Part shown: in pieces, positions 37,202 through 45,317 of the stretch
Layout of the letters: the number at the start of each line of letters is the position of its first letter
Numbering within the stretch: position 1 is the first letter of the stretch
Assembly: GCF_003337555.1 (NCBI RefSeq)
Contig: NZ_QPJK01000004.1
Span: forward strand, 223,320-287,319
Direction: 5' to 3'
Length of the DNA: 64,000 nucleotides
Origin: Pseudorhodoferax soli
Lineage (GTDB): Bacteria; Pseudomonadota; Gammaproteobacteria; Burkholderiales; Burkholderiaceae_C
The notes under the pieces: generated by a model
Database searches by the model: none
What the model was told of the DNA's origin: nothing
What the model saw: the letters and a program-made list of their open reading frames with translations, nothing else
Translations under genes and position numbers: made by a program

Positions 37202-38042
37202 GGGCCACCCCGCGCAGCTGGACGGGGGCAGCGGCCTGCTGCGGCTGCCGTTCGTGCGCATCGCGCGTGCGCTGGCGCACCAGCGCATCGATCTCCTGGC
37301 CCAGCACGGTCTTGCGCTCGGCCACGGGGCCATCGACCGCGAACTGCTCGACCACCTGGCCCTTCTCCAAGATGGCGACGTTGCGGCACAGCGCCTGCAC
37401 CACGGGCAGCTCGTGCGTGACGATCACGATGGTCACGCCGATCTGCCGGTTGATCTCGCGCAGCTGCTGCAGCAGCGCGCGCGTGGTCTCGCTGTCCAGC
37501 GCAGAAGTCGGCTCGTCGCACAGCAGCACCTGCGGCCGCGGCGCCAGCGCACGCGCAATGGCCACGCGCTGCTTCTGCCCGCCCGAGAGCTGGGCCGGGT
37601 GGCTGTCGCTCTTCTCGGACAGGCCCACCAGAGCCAGGCATTCGCGCACACGCGCACCGATCTCGGCGCGCGTGTGCCGGCCGTGGATGCGCAGCGGGAA
37701 GGCCACGTTGTCGAACACCGTGGCGTTCTGCACCAGGTTGAACTGCTGGAAGATCATGCCGATCTGCTGGCGCGCGGCGCGCAGTTCATGGCGCGGCAGC
37801 GCCGTGAGTTCGCGGCCGGCCACGAACACGCGGCCGGCGTCGGGCCGCTCCAGCAGGTTGACCAGGCGCAGCAGCGTGGACTTGCCGGCGCCGCTTTGGC
37901 CGACCAGGCCGAACACGTCGCCGCCGTGCACCTCCAGCGTGGTGCGGCGCACCGCCTCGAAGGCATCGCCGTTGGGCAGGCGGAAGGACTTGCGCACGCC
38001 CTCCAGGCGGATCACGGGCGGCGCGGCGGTGGGGTGGGACAT
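37194..38042 (-). CDS. metN: ABC transporter ATP-binding protein, MetN type
   Basis: The 282-residue ATPase shows Walker A GQSGAGKS, Q-loop IFQQFNLV, signature LSGGQKQR, Walker B VLLCDEPTSALD and the His switch in IVTHELPV. It lacks the long C-terminal NIL (ACT-like) methionine-sensing domain of E. coli MetN, which suggests no trans-inhibition by methionine or a different substrate. ATG 38042 gives the normal N-terminus. The promoter region carries the shared TTCGTT-N21 signature at 38074-38115 on the minus strand, divergent from the FMN reductase gene. Confidence 0.88.
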   Translation of the reverse strand: MSHPTAAPPVIRLEGVRKSFRLPNGDAFEAVRRTTLEVHGGDVFGLVGQSGAGKSTLLRLVNLLERPDAGRVFVAGRELTALPRHELRAARQQIGMIFQQFNLVQNATVFDNVAFPLRIHGRHTRAEIGARVRECLALVGLSEKSDSHPAQLSGGQKQRVAIARALAPRPQVLLCDEPTSALDSETTRALLQQLREINRQIGVTIVIVTHELPVVQALCRNVAILEKGQVVEQFAVDGPVAERKTVLGQEIDALVRQRTRDAHERQPQQAAAPVQLRGVAHA

Positions 38043-38073
38043 GGTGCGGCGTGCAGGGACGACAAAGGGCACC

Positions 38074-38115
38074 AGTGTGGGCAGCCGTGGGCCGCGTGTG
38101 AACGAAGAAATCGCG
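38074..38115 (-). promoter_or_regulatory. Candidate sulfur-regulon promoter of metNI
   Basis: Read on the minus strand: CGCG-ATTT-CTTCGTT, then 21 bases, then CACACT, ending 31 bp before the metN start. Spacing is identical to four other copies in the window. With TTCACA as -35, the -35/-10 spacing is 17 bp. Confidence 0.5.
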
Positions 38116-38181
38116 CACTGCTTATGCGGTTAGCGCAGAAGCAGGCGCCGGGCGGCACCGCGAAAAAGCTTCTATGCATAT

Positions 38182-38223
38182 CGGTTTTCGTTCGTTGGCG
38201 GGGCCACGGGCCAGGCCTAGAGT
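38182..38223 (+). promoter_or_regulatory. Candidate sulfur-regulon promoter of the FMN reductase gene
   Basis: TTCGTT (38191-38196), 21 bases, TAGAGT (38218-38223). TTGGCG at 38195 with a 17-bp spacer to TAGAGT fits a sigma-70 promoter. The upstream GCGC half is degenerate here (CGGT). ATGCAT and TTTTCG lie just upstream. Confidence 0.55.
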
Positions 38224-38255
38224 CGGCCGCTCCTTTCGCTTCTCAGCCCCTTCCC

Positions 38256-38822
38256 ATGACCAAGCCCCTGGACATCGTCGCCGTCGTCGGCAGCACCTAC
38301 CAGCCCTCACGCACCCGCGCCCTGGTCGAAGCGCTGGCCGCCGAGCTGGAGCAGCGCCTGGTGGCGCGCACGCGCATCCTGCAGATCGGCGACTTCGCCC
38401 GCCCGCTGGGCCAGGCCCTGTCGCGCGACGAGCTGCCGGCCGACATCCAGGGCTACCTGCAGGCCATCGAATCGGCCGACCTGCTGATCGCCGCCGCGCC
38501 GGTGTACCGGGGCTCCTACCCGGGCCACTTCAAGCACCTGTTCGACCTGGTCGGCCAGGATGCCCTGATCGACAAGCCCGTGCTGCTGGCCGCCACCGGC
38601 GGCAGCGACCGCCACGCGCTGGTGCTGGACCACCAGCTGCGCCCGCTGTTCAGCTTCTTCCAGTCGCTGACGCTGCCGATCGGCGTGTACGGCGCCAACA
38701 GCGATTTCGACAACTACCGCGTCACGAGCCCGGCCCTGCAGGCCCGCCTGCAGCTGGCGGCCGAGCGCGCCGTGCCGGTGTTCGACGCCAGCCAACGCCG
38801 CCCGCTGCTGCGCGCGGCCTGA
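38256..38822 (+). CDS. msuE: NADPH-dependent FMN reductase (MsuE/SsuE type)
   Basis: The 188-residue flavodoxin-fold reductase supplies FMNH2 to two-component monooxygenases. It contains VVGSTYQPSRTRALVEAL for phosphate binding, AAPVYRGSYPGHFKHLFDLV, PVLLAATGGSDRHALV and LRPLFSFFQ, all typical of MsuE. This gene is the likely reductant source for the SfnB/DszC-type and NtaA/SnaA-type enzymes at 52.5-59.4 kb. It is divergent from metNI and ends at a strong terminator hairpin. ATG 38256 is the only start that fits the fold. Confidence 0.9.
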   Translation: MTKPLDIVAVVGSTYQPSRTRALVEALAAELEQRLVARTRILQIGDFARPLGQALSRDELPADIQGYLQAIESADLLIAAAPVYRGSYPGHFKHLFDLVGQDALIDKPVLLAATGGSDRHALVLDHQLRPLFSFFQSLTLPIGVYGANSDFDNYRVTSPALQARLQLAAERAVPVFDASQRRPLLRAA

Positions 38823-38858
38823 AGTTCACCCTTGTCTCCCGGCCTCCTGGGGCCGTTC

Positions 38859-38892
38859 AGCCCCGGTGCGCGGTGCGCGCCGGGGCTTTATT
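38859..38892 (+). terminator. Rho-independent terminator after the FMN reductase gene
   Basis: A 13-bp stem with one G-T pair (arms 38859-38871 and 38875-38887), loop GGT, is followed by TTATT. The stem is almost all G-C. It starts 36 bp after the reductase stop and separates it from the metQ operon. Confidence 0.75.
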
Positions 38893-38960
38893 CCTGGGCG
38901 GGGCGCAGGCGTCGCCGAAATCGTGGCGGCACCGGCGCACCACGGTGCGCATATGCACAT

Positions 38961-39002
38961 GCGCGTTCCTTCGTTCCCTTGTGCGCGCGCCACGGCGACA
39001 GT
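38961..39002 (+). promoter_or_regulatory. Candidate sulfur-regulon promoter of the metQ-metQ-metN-metI operon
   Basis: GCGC-GTTC-CTTCGTT (38961-38975), 21 bases, GACAGT (38997-39002). A dyad GCGCAT-N6-ATGCGC lies just upstream and overlaps its start. The -10-like element is weaker than at the sister sites. Confidence 0.5.
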
Positions 39003-39032
39003 GCCGGCTCCAACACTCTCGCACCGCGCGCC

Positions 39033-39848
39033 ATGAAGCCATTCCTCCGCCACCGACGGTCCTTGCTGGCCAGCACCGCCGCCGCCCTGCTCGCTCTCTG
39101 CGGCCCCGCGATCGCCCAGGACAAGCAGCGCCTGAAGGTCGGCATCTCGGTCGGCAACGCCGAGCAGATCTTCGCGGTGGTCAAGAAGGTCGCGGCGCAG
39201 CAGGGCCTGCAGCTGGAAGTGGTGGTCTTCAACGACTACCAGCTGCCCAACGCCGCGCTGGCCGCGGGCGACCTGGATGCCAACGCCTTCCAGCACCAGC
39301 CCTTCCTGGACAACCAGAACAAGGCACGCGGCTTCGACATCGTGCCGGTGGGCCTCACCGTCACGGCGCCGCTGGGCTTCTATTCGCGCAAGATCAAGTC
39401 CATCGACGCCCTGCCCGAGGGCGCCACGGTCGGCGTGCAGAACGATCCGTCCAACGGCAACCGCGCGCTGCTGTTGCTGCAGAGCGCCGGCCTCATCACG
39501 CTCAAGCCCGAGGCCGTGAAGAACAACACCGCCACGCCGCTGGACGTGGTGGGCAACCCGAAGAAGCTCAAGCTGATTGCGCTGGACGCGGCCCAGCTGC
39601 CGCGCGCGCTGGACGATCTGACCATCGCCTCAATCAACAACGACTACGCCGAGAAGGCCGGCCTGTCGCTGGCGCGCGATGCCGTGATCAGGGAATCGCC
39701 CAAGAGCCCCTACGCCAACCTGATCGCGGTGCGCCGCGCCGACCAGGACAAGCCCTGGGCCAAGCGCCTGGTGGCGGCCTACCAGTCGCCCGAGGTCAGG
39801 CAGTTCATCGACACCCAATTCAACGGCGCCCTGGTGCCGGCCTTCTGA
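39033..39848 (+). CDS. metQ: MetQ/NlpA-family substrate-binding protein (first copy)
   Basis: The 271-residue periplasmic protein has a signal peptide (STAAALLALCGPAIAQ). The Cys at LALC is preceded by Leu, so it is a poor lipobox and the protein is probably soluble. The fold features are KVGISVGNAEQIFAVV, DLDANAFQHQPFLDNQN and PLGFYSRKIKS. It should deliver a ligand to MetNI. Its distance from E. coli MetQ motifs and the organosulfur neighbours suggest a sulfur compound other than methionine, but this is inference. First gene of an operon with metQ2, metN and metI. Confidence 0.86.
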   Translation: MKPFLRHRRSLLASTAAALLALCGPAIAQDKQRLKVGISVGNAEQIFAVVKKVAAQQGLQLEVVVFNDYQLPNAALAAGDLDANAFQHQPFLDNQNKARGFDIVPVGLTVTAPLGFYSRKIKSIDALPEGATVGVQNDPSNGNRALLLLQSAGLITLKPEAVKNNTATPLDVVGNPKKLKLIALDAAQLPRALDDLTIASINNDYAEKAGLSLARDAVIRESPKSPYANLIAVRRADQDKPWAKRLVAAYQSPEVRQFIDTQFNGALVPAF

Positions 39849-39857
39849 GGACATCGC

Positions 39858-40694
39858 ATGCACGACGACAACCCACGCAACGACAGGCGCGTCAACCTGC
39901 GCCGCCTCGGCAGCCTCGCGGTGTTCCTGACCGCCGCGCGCTTCGGCACGGCCCGCGCCCAGAGCCCAACGCTGCGCGTGGGCGTGCGCGGCGGCACGGA
40001 CGAGGAGATCTGGGAAGTGGTGACCCAGGTGGCCAAGAAGAACGGCCTCACCGTCAAGCCCGTCGTGGTGAGCGGCGCGGCCAGCCCCAACGAGGCGCTC
40101 AACAACGGCGACCTGGAGGCCAACTCGTTCCAGCACGTGCCCTTCCTGCGCGACCAGGTGCAGCAGCGCGGCTACAAGCTGGTGGCGGTGGGCGACACCT
40201 ACATCTCGCCCATCGCCTTCTATTCGAAGAAGCACAAGCGCTTCGGCGACCTGCCCGAGAACGCGCGCCTGGGCATCCCGAACGACCCGAGCAACCAGAC
40301 GCGCGCCCTCGTGGTGCTGCGCGACCAGGGCGTGCTGACGCTGCGCGACGGCTTCGACCCGGCCAGGGGCACGGCCACGCTGGCCGACATCACGGGCTAC
40401 AGGAAGAAGGTGCAGCTGGTGGAGGCCGCATCGGTGGTGCTGGCGCGCTCGCTCGAAGACCTGGACGCCTCGGCCATCGTCAACACCTTCGCCTGGCAGG
40501 CGGGGCTGATCGCCACGCGCGACGGCCTCGCGGTGGAGAAGCGCGAGAACAACCCCTACGTCAACATCATCGTGGTGCGCGAGCAGGACCGCGGCGCCGC
40601 CTGGGTCGCTCCGCTGGTCAAGTCCTACCAGTCGCCCGAGGTGCGCGCCTTCATCCAGAGCAAGTACCAGGGCTCCGTGGTGCCGGCGTTCTGA
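39858..40694 (+). CDS. metQ: MetQ/NlpA-family substrate-binding protein (second copy)
   Basis: The 278-residue paralogue follows after 9 bp. It has a signal peptide with paired Arg (NLRRLGSLAVFLTAARFG, cleavage near ARAQ), so export by Tat is possible. Then come LRVGVRGGTDEEIWEVV, DLEANSFQHVPFLRDQ, ISPIAFYSKKHK and a C-terminal SYQSPEVRAFIQSKY. Two adjacent binding proteins for one ABC transporter usually widen its ligand range. It shares the NDPSN-type ligand loop with the first copy (IPNDPSNQTRALV). Confidence 0.85.
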   Translation: MHDDNPRNDRRVNLRRLGSLAVFLTAARFGTARAQSPTLRVGVRGGTDEEIWEVVTQVAKKNGLTVKPVVVSGAASPNEALNNGDLEANSFQHVPFLRDQVQQRGYKLVAVGDTYISPIAFYSKKHKRFGDLPENARLGIPNDPSNQTRALVVLRDQGVLTLRDGFDPARGTATLADITGYRKKVQLVEAASVVLARSLEDLDASAIVNTFAWQAGLIATRDGLAVEKRENNPYVNIIVVREQDRGAAWVAPLVKSYQSPEVRAFIQSKYQGSVVPAF

Positions 40695-40698
40695 AGCC

Positions 40699-41778
40699 AT
40701 GAGCGGTCCCCCGCCCGCCGTGGACATCGCCACGCCCCACATCGTCTTCGAGCAGGTGCACAAGCGCTTCGCCGGCCCGCACGGCGATGTGCAGGCGCTC
40801 GCCGCGCTGAGCTTCTCGGTGATGCGCGGCGAGGTGTTCGGCATCATCGGCCGCAGCGGCGCGGGCAAGTCCACGCTGCTGCGCGCCATCAATGCGCTGG
40901 AAGCGCCCAGCGGCGGCCACGTGACCGTGGACGGCATCGATGTCGGAGCGCTCGACGAGGACGCACTGGTGGCGCTGCGCCGGCGCATCGGCATGATCTT
41001 CCAGCACTTCAACCTGCTGGCCGCCAAGACAGTGCGCGAGAACGTGGCGCTGCCGCTGCGCGTGGCGGGCTGGCGGCCGGCCGCCATCCATGCGCGGGTG
41101 CAGGAGCTGCTGGCCCTGGTGGGCCTGGCCGACAAGGCCGACGTCTACCCCGCCAAGCTCTCTGGCGGCCAGAAGCAGCGCGTGGGCATCGCGCGTGCGC
41201 TGGTGCACCATCCCGAAGTGCTGCTGTGCGACGAGGCCACCTCGGCGCTGGACCCCGAGACCACGCAGTCCATCCTCGCGCTGCTGCGCGAGATCAACCA
41301 GAAGCTGGGCCTGACCGTGGTGCTGATCACGCACGACATGGCGGTGATCCGCGCCATCTGCGACCGCGTGCTGGTGCTGGACGCCGGCCAGCGCCAGGAG
41401 CTCGGCGAGGTCTGGCGCGTGTTCGGCGACCCGCAGGCCGAGGCCACGCGCGCGCTGTTGCGCCCGCTGCAGCATGGGCTGCCGGCTGACCTCGCGCAGG
41501 CCCTCGTGCCCGCGCTGCAGGGCCGGCCCGGCCGCGCCATCTACAGCGCCGGCTTCACCGGCAACACGCACGCCCAGGGCCTGCCGCTGGCGGCACTGGC
41601 CGCACTGGGGCCCGGCGCCGAGCTGCTGCACGGCGGGCTGGACCGCATCCGCGGCCATGCGCACGGCCGGCTGCTGCTGTCCCTGCCGGCCGACACCGCC
41701 CCGTCCGGAGATCGCTTGCGCCAGATCCTCGGCGCCGACCACCTCGACCTGCTCGGCCATGTCCCTGCCCCCGCTTGA
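40699..41778 (+). CDS. metN: ABC transporter ATP-binding protein, MetN type with C-terminal NIL-like domain
   Basis: A 359-residue ATPase with Walker A GRSGAGKS, Q-loop IFQHFNLL, signature LSGGQKQR and Walker B VLLCDEATSALD. Residues about 260-355 resemble the NIL regulatory domain, with IYSAGFTGNTHAQGLPLAAL. In E. coli that domain binds methionine and shuts the transporter. This copy has it; the metN at 37.2 kb does not, so the two transporters may be regulated differently. It starts 4 bp after metQ2 and overlaps metI by 20 bp. Confidence 0.88.
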   Translation: MSGPPPAVDIATPHIVFEQVHKRFAGPHGDVQALAALSFSVMRGEVFGIIGRSGAGKSTLLRAINALEAPSGGHVTVDGIDVGALDEDALVALRRRIGMIFQHFNLLAAKTVRENVALPLRVAGWRPAAIHARVQELLALVGLADKADVYPAKLSGGQKQRVGIARALVHHPEVLLCDEATSALDPETTQSILALLREINQKLGLTVVLITHDMAVIRAICDRVLVLDAGQRQELGEVWRVFGDPQAEATRALLRPLQHGLPADLAQALVPALQGRPGRAIYSAGFTGNTHAQGLPLAALAALGPGAELLHGGLDRIRGHAHGRLLLSLPADTAPSGDRLRQILGADHLDLLGHVPAPA

Positions 41779-42415
41779 ACGCTACCTCCAGGCCCTCCTG
41801 GAAACCCTGGCCATGGTGGGCGTCTCGGCCGTCATCGCCATCGGCGCGGGCCTGCTGCTGGCCATCGTGCTCAACGTGACCGGGCCGCGCGGCGTCTATG
41901 CGCGGCCACGGCTGCACAAGGGCCTGTCGGTCACGGTCAACATCTGCCGCGCCATCCCTTTCATCATCCTGCTGGTGGCGCTGCTGCCCGTCACGCGCGC
42001 CATCGTCGGCACCACGCTGGGCACCTGGGCGGCGGTGGTGCCGCTGGCGGCGAACCTGATCCCGTTCTACGCGCGCATCGCGCAGGTCAGCCTCAACGAG
42101 GTGGACGCCGGCCTCGTCGAGGCGGCGCGCGCCATGGGCTGCAAGCGCTGGCACATCGTGCGCCACGTGCTGCTGCCCGAGGCCCTGCCCGGCATCATCG
42201 GCGGCATGACGGTGAGCGTGATCGCCATGGTCAACGCCTCGGCCATGGCCGGCGCGGTGGGCGCCGGCGGCCTGGGCGACCTGGCCATCCGCTACGGCTA
42301 CGAACGCTACGAGACGCGCGTGATGTTCGAGGTCATCGTGATCCTGATCGCGCTGGTCTCGCTGCTGCAGTTCGCGGGCGAGTGGCTGGCGCGGCGCACC
42401 GACCACCGGGGCTGA
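41759..42415 (+). CDS. metI: ABC transporter permease, MetI type
   Basis: The 218-residue permease has about five membrane helices, with TVNICRAIPFIILLVALLPV and EAARAMGCKRWHIVRHVLLPEALPGI (EAA loop) and a C-terminal GYERYETRVMFEVI. It completes the metQ-metQ-metN-metI importer. ATG 41759 lies inside metN, giving coupling by a 20-bp overlap. Confidence 0.9.
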   Translation: MSLPPLERYLQALLETLAMVGVSAVIAIGAGLLLAIVLNVTGPRGVYARPRLHKGLSVTVNICRAIPFIILLVALLPVTRAIVGTTLGTWAAVVPLAANLIPFYARIAQVSLNEVDAGLVEAARAMGCKRWHIVRHVLLPEALPGIIGGMTVSVIAMVNASAMAGAVGAGGLGDLAIRYGYERYETRVMFEVIVILIALVSLLQFAGEWLARRTDHRG

Positions 42416-42463
42416 GCGGCCCGCCTTTCGGGGTCGCGCTGCGGCGGTCCTGCATTTTTTGGC

Positions 42464-42482
42464 GGTGGCGCATCGCGCCACC
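42464..42482. repeat. Short perfect inverted repeat
   Basis: GGTGGCGC-ATC-GCGCCACC, 8-bp arms, lies between the metI stop and the hydrolase start. T6 precedes it on the plus strand instead of following it, so it is not a terminator for metI; an operator or a leader hairpin for the hydrolase gene is possible. Confidence 0.5.
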
Positions 42483-42506
42483 ATGGCCCGCGCGCACACT
42501 TGCGCG

Positions 42507-43298
42507 ATGTACCACCGATCCGCCGACACCGCGCTGCGCGCGCTGACCCTGTGCTGCGCACTGGCATGCGGCGGCGGCGCGCATGCGCAAGGCGCGGTGT
42601 CCCGGCTGCCCACGCGCGAGGGTGTGGTCACCACCCTGTTCTGGGAGACCGCCCCCGAGGCCAAGGCGACGGTGCTGCTGTTCCCGGGCGGCGCCGGCGG
42701 TTTCGGCAAGGTCGAGGGCGGCAAGGCCACCGGGGGCAACTTCCTGGTGCGCGCGGCGCCGTACTTCCTGGCGAACGGGTTCAACGTCGCGATCTTCGGA
42801 CGCCCCAGCGACATGGAGCTGGGCTGGACCGAGCGCACGGGGCCCGCGCACATGGCCGACATCGCCAAGGTGCTGGAAGCCGTGAAAGCGAAAAGCGGCT
42901 TGCCGGTGTGGCTCGTCGGGACCAGCCGAGGCACGGTCTCGGCGACGGCCGCCGCGGTCCGGCTGCGCGACCCGGCCATCGCGGGCCTGGTGCTCACCGC
43001 CAGCGTGGTGCGCAGCAGCACGCCCGGGGCGGTGCCGGGCCAGGACCTGGCGGCGATCGCGGTGCCGGTGCTGGTCTACCACCACGCCCGGGATGCCTGT
43101 GGGCATTGCCCGCCTGGCGACACGCCCGCCATCCTCGCGGGGCTGACGCAGGCGCCGGTCAAGAAACTGATGGTCGTGGACGGCGGCGCCGATCCCCAGG
43201 GCGATGTCTGCGCCGCGCAGCACTGGCACGGCTTCATCGGCATGGAACGGGCGGCTGTGGGCGACATCACCCGCTGGATGAACGACCCGGTGCGCTAG
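42507..43298 (+). CDS. Exported alpha/beta hydrolase
   Basis: A 263-residue protein with a signal peptide (ALRALTLCCALACGGGAHAQ, cleavage after HAQ). VLLFPGGAGGFG lies in the oxyanion region, GTSRGTVSA is the nucleophile elbow with Ser, and QHWHGFIGME carries the probable catalytic His. It belongs to the dienelactone-hydrolase-like or esterase group. Substrate unknown. The ATG at 42507 is favoured because the signal peptide starts there; two earlier in-frame ATGs exist at 42459 and 42483. Confidence 0.75.
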   Translation: MYHRSADTALRALTLCCALACGGGAHAQGAVSRLPTREGVVTTLFWETAPEAKATVLLFPGGAGGFGKVEGGKATGGNFLVRAAPYFLANGFNVAIFGRPSDMELGWTERTGPAHMADIAKVLEAVKAKSGLPVWLVGTSRGTVSATAAAVRLRDPAIAGLVLTASVVRSSTPGAVPGQDLAAIAVPVLVYHHARDACGHCPPGDTPAILAGLTQAPVKKLMVVDGGADPQGDVCAAQHWHGFIGMERAAVGDITRWMNDPVR

Positions 43299-43361
43299 GG
43301 CGGGCGGGATGGCTGCGCCACGCCTGGCGTCCATCGGTACCTGGACGTTCCGCGCGCGCCG

Positions 43362-43862
43362 CTAGAGATACGAAGGCACGAGCTTGGCCGTGAACTGCAG
43401 GCAGGCCAGTTCCTCGTCCGAGATCGTCTGCTCCACCAGGTCGAAATGGCACAGCGTGCCGTGCAGGTCGCCGCGGTCGTTCAACAGCGGCACGCCGTGG
43501 TAGGACATCACCACGCCCTGGAAGGGGCTGTAGTCCAGCCGGCGGTCCTGCTGCGTGTTGTCGGTCAGGAAGAAGCCTTCGCGCAGCACGATCTGGCAGA
43601 AGCTGTCCTTCAGCACGACGACCTCCAGCGCTTCGGGCTTCACCTCGCCCAGCTTGTCGAACATGTGGGTGTTGCGCAGCAGCTCGCCGTCCAGCGCGAA
43701 GATGCCGCTGTAGCGGTGCGCCACGCCGGCATTCATGGCGCGCAGCCCCGCGTCGACACCACCGGCGCTGAAGGCCTGCGCGATCGCCTGGGTGCGCGCA
43801 GACGGCGGCTCGCGCAGCAACGCGGGGGGAAGCGAGTGGAAGGTGGAGGGAGAAAAGAGCAT
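43362..43862 (-). CDS. GAF domain-containing protein
   Basis: The 166-residue cytoplasmic protein carries one GAF-type ligand-binding domain. Typical parts are HRYSGIFALDGELLRNTHMF, VVLKDSFCQIVLREGFF and GVVMSYHGVPLLNDRGDLHGTLCHFDLVEQ. Free-standing GAF proteins bind small molecules or act as free-methionine-(R)-sulfoxide reductase. The three catalytic Cys of that reductase are not arranged here in the known pattern. It lies 62 bp downstream of the SDR gene on the same strand. No output domain is present. Confidence 0.78.
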   Translation of the reverse strand: MLFSPSTFHSLPPALLREPPSARTQAIAQAFSAGGVDAGLRAMNAGVAHRYSGIFALDGELLRNTHMFDKLGEVKPEALEVVVLKDSFCQIVLREGFFLTDNTQQDRRLDYSPFQGVVMSYHGVPLLNDRGDLHGTLCHFDLVEQTISDEELACLQFTAKLVPSYL

Positions 43863-43924
43863 CGTGGCGGCCGCGACAGGTCGAGAAGGCACATTGTGCC
43901 GCCCGGCCAAAGGCCCCGCAGCGG

Positions 43925-44713
43925 CTAGACGATGCTGTCGACCACGCCGCCGTCCACGCGCAACGCGGCGCCGGTGGTGGCGGATGCCTGCTCGGAACTC
44001 ACGTAGACGACCATGTTGGCCACCTCGTCCACGCTGGCGGCGCGGCGGATGATGGACGAGCCGCGGTGCGCCATGACGAAGTCGGCCGCCACCTTCTCCA
44101 GGCTCTCGCCGGTGCGCGCCACCTCGTCCTTGAGCATCTCGGCCACGCCTTCGGACAGCGTGGGCCCAGGCAGCACGGCGTTGACAGTCACGCCGGTGCC
44201 CGCCAGCCGCTTGGCCAGCCCGCGCGAGACGGCCAGCTGGGCCGTCTTGGAAAAGCCGTAGTGCACCATGTCGGCGGGGATGTTGATGGCCGACTCGGAC
44301 GAGATGAACACGATGCGGCCCCAGCCGCGCGCCACCATGCCCTGCGCGTAGTGCCGGGCCATGCGCACGCCCGACATCACGTTGGTCTGGAAGAAGCGCT
44401 CCCATTCGCTGTCGGGCGTGTCGAAGAAGTCCTGCGGGCCGAAGATGCCCAAGTTGTTGACGACGATGTCCACGTCCGGATGCGCGGCGAACAGCCGGGC
44501 ACTGTCGGCCTCGGTGGCCAGGTCGCCGGCGAAGCCGATGGCGCGGCCCGGCAGATCCTGCAGGCGTGCCAGTGCCGCGGCCACGCTGGCCTCGCTGCGG
44601 CCGTTGACGACGACCTCGGCGCCCGCGGCGAGCAAGCCCTTGGCAATGGCGAAGCCGATGCCGCCGGTCGACCCGGTGACCAGCGCACGCCGGCCGTTGA
44701 ATTGGATGTGCAT
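43925..44713 (-). CDS. SDR-family oxidoreductase
   Basis: The 262-residue Rossmann dehydrogenase has TGSTGGIGFAIA for NAD(P) binding, VNNLGIFG, catalytic Ser in FISSES and YGFSK with the catalytic Tyr and Lys. It ends DGGVVDSIV, typical of the family. Most close families act on 3-oxoacyl or hydroxy-acid/alcohol substrates. It is downstream of a RidA-family gene and upstream of the GAF gene; a LysR gene is divergent. Together they look like a small catabolic unit of unknown substrate. Confidence 0.87.
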   Translation of the reverse strand: MHIQFNGRRALVTGSTGGIGFAIAKGLLAAGAEVVVNGRSEASVAAALARLQDLPGRAIGFAGDLATEADSARLFAAHPDVDIVVNNLGIFGPQDFFDTPDSEWERFFQTNVMSGVRMARHYAQGMVARGWGRIVFISSESAINIPADMVHYGFSKTAQLAVSRGLAKRLAGTGVTVNAVLPGPTLSEGVAEMLKDEVARTGESLEKVAADFVMAHRGSSIIRRAASVDEVANMVVYVSSEQASATTGAALRVDGGVVDSIV

Positions 44714-44805
44714 GGGATGGCCCCGTCTGTTGCGATCGGCCGGATCTTAGGCCGATGCGCGCCGCACGTCTGCGAGGGGCACGCCGCGCCGGGGCCCCGC
44801 AGAGG

Positions 44806-45195
44806 CTACGGCAGCTTGGCCACCACCTTGATCTCGAAGTCGAAGCCGTACAGCCAGGTCACGCCCACGCAGGTGATGTTCGGGAACGGCGCCTGGCCCC
44901 AGTACTCGGGCACGACAGCCCAGATGCGCTCGAAGCGGGATTCGGGATCGACGATGAAGACGGTCACATCGACCACGTCGTCGAAGCTGCAGCCGGCCGC
45001 AGCCAGCACCGCATTGAGGTTGTCGAAGGCGCGGCGCACCTGGGCCTCGAGCTCGGGCTCGGGCGAGCCGTCTTCGCGGCTGCCGACCTGGCCCGAGACG
45101 AACAGGAAGCCATTGGAGCGCACGGCCGGCGAGTAGCGGTTGCGCTCGTACAGCGCCTGGCGGCCGGCGGGAAAGACGACGTCACGTTGTGCCAT
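44806..45195 (-). CDS. RidA family protein
   Basis: The 129-residue YjgF/YER057c/UK114 protein has RYSPAVRSNGFLFVSGQVG, the conserved QVRRAFDNLNAVLAAAGCSFDDVV and VTVFIVDP. RidA deaminates reactive enamine/imine intermediates, and many paralogues act in degradation of amino or nitro aromatics. The conserved catalytic Arg near residue 105 (usually in the CTRxxV segment) is replaced by ITCVGVTWL, so it belongs to a non-archetypal Rid subgroup. ATG 45195 has a GGCA-type weak ribosome-binding site. First gene of the RidA-SDR-GAF set. Confidence 0.85.
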   Translation of the reverse strand: MAQRDVVFPAGRQALYERNRYSPAVRSNGFLFVSGQVGSREDGSPEPELEAQVRRAFDNLNAVLAAAGCSFDDVVDVTVFIVDPESRFERIWAVVPEYWGQAPFPNITCVGVTWLYGFDFEIKVVAKLP

Positions 45196-45317
45196 GGGAA
45201 TGCCTTGGGGGTTGGGTTCAGATGGAATGTAGAAAACGGCGGCCGCGCGATCAACGCGCCAGTCCACCCACCACTGTTCGTAAACTCCGAACAATCCCCG
45301 ATTCCACTGGAGCGCGC

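Noticed and set aside
42464-42482. Inverted repeat as metI terminator
   Set aside because: The T-run precedes the hairpin on the plus strand and no T-run follows on the minus strand.
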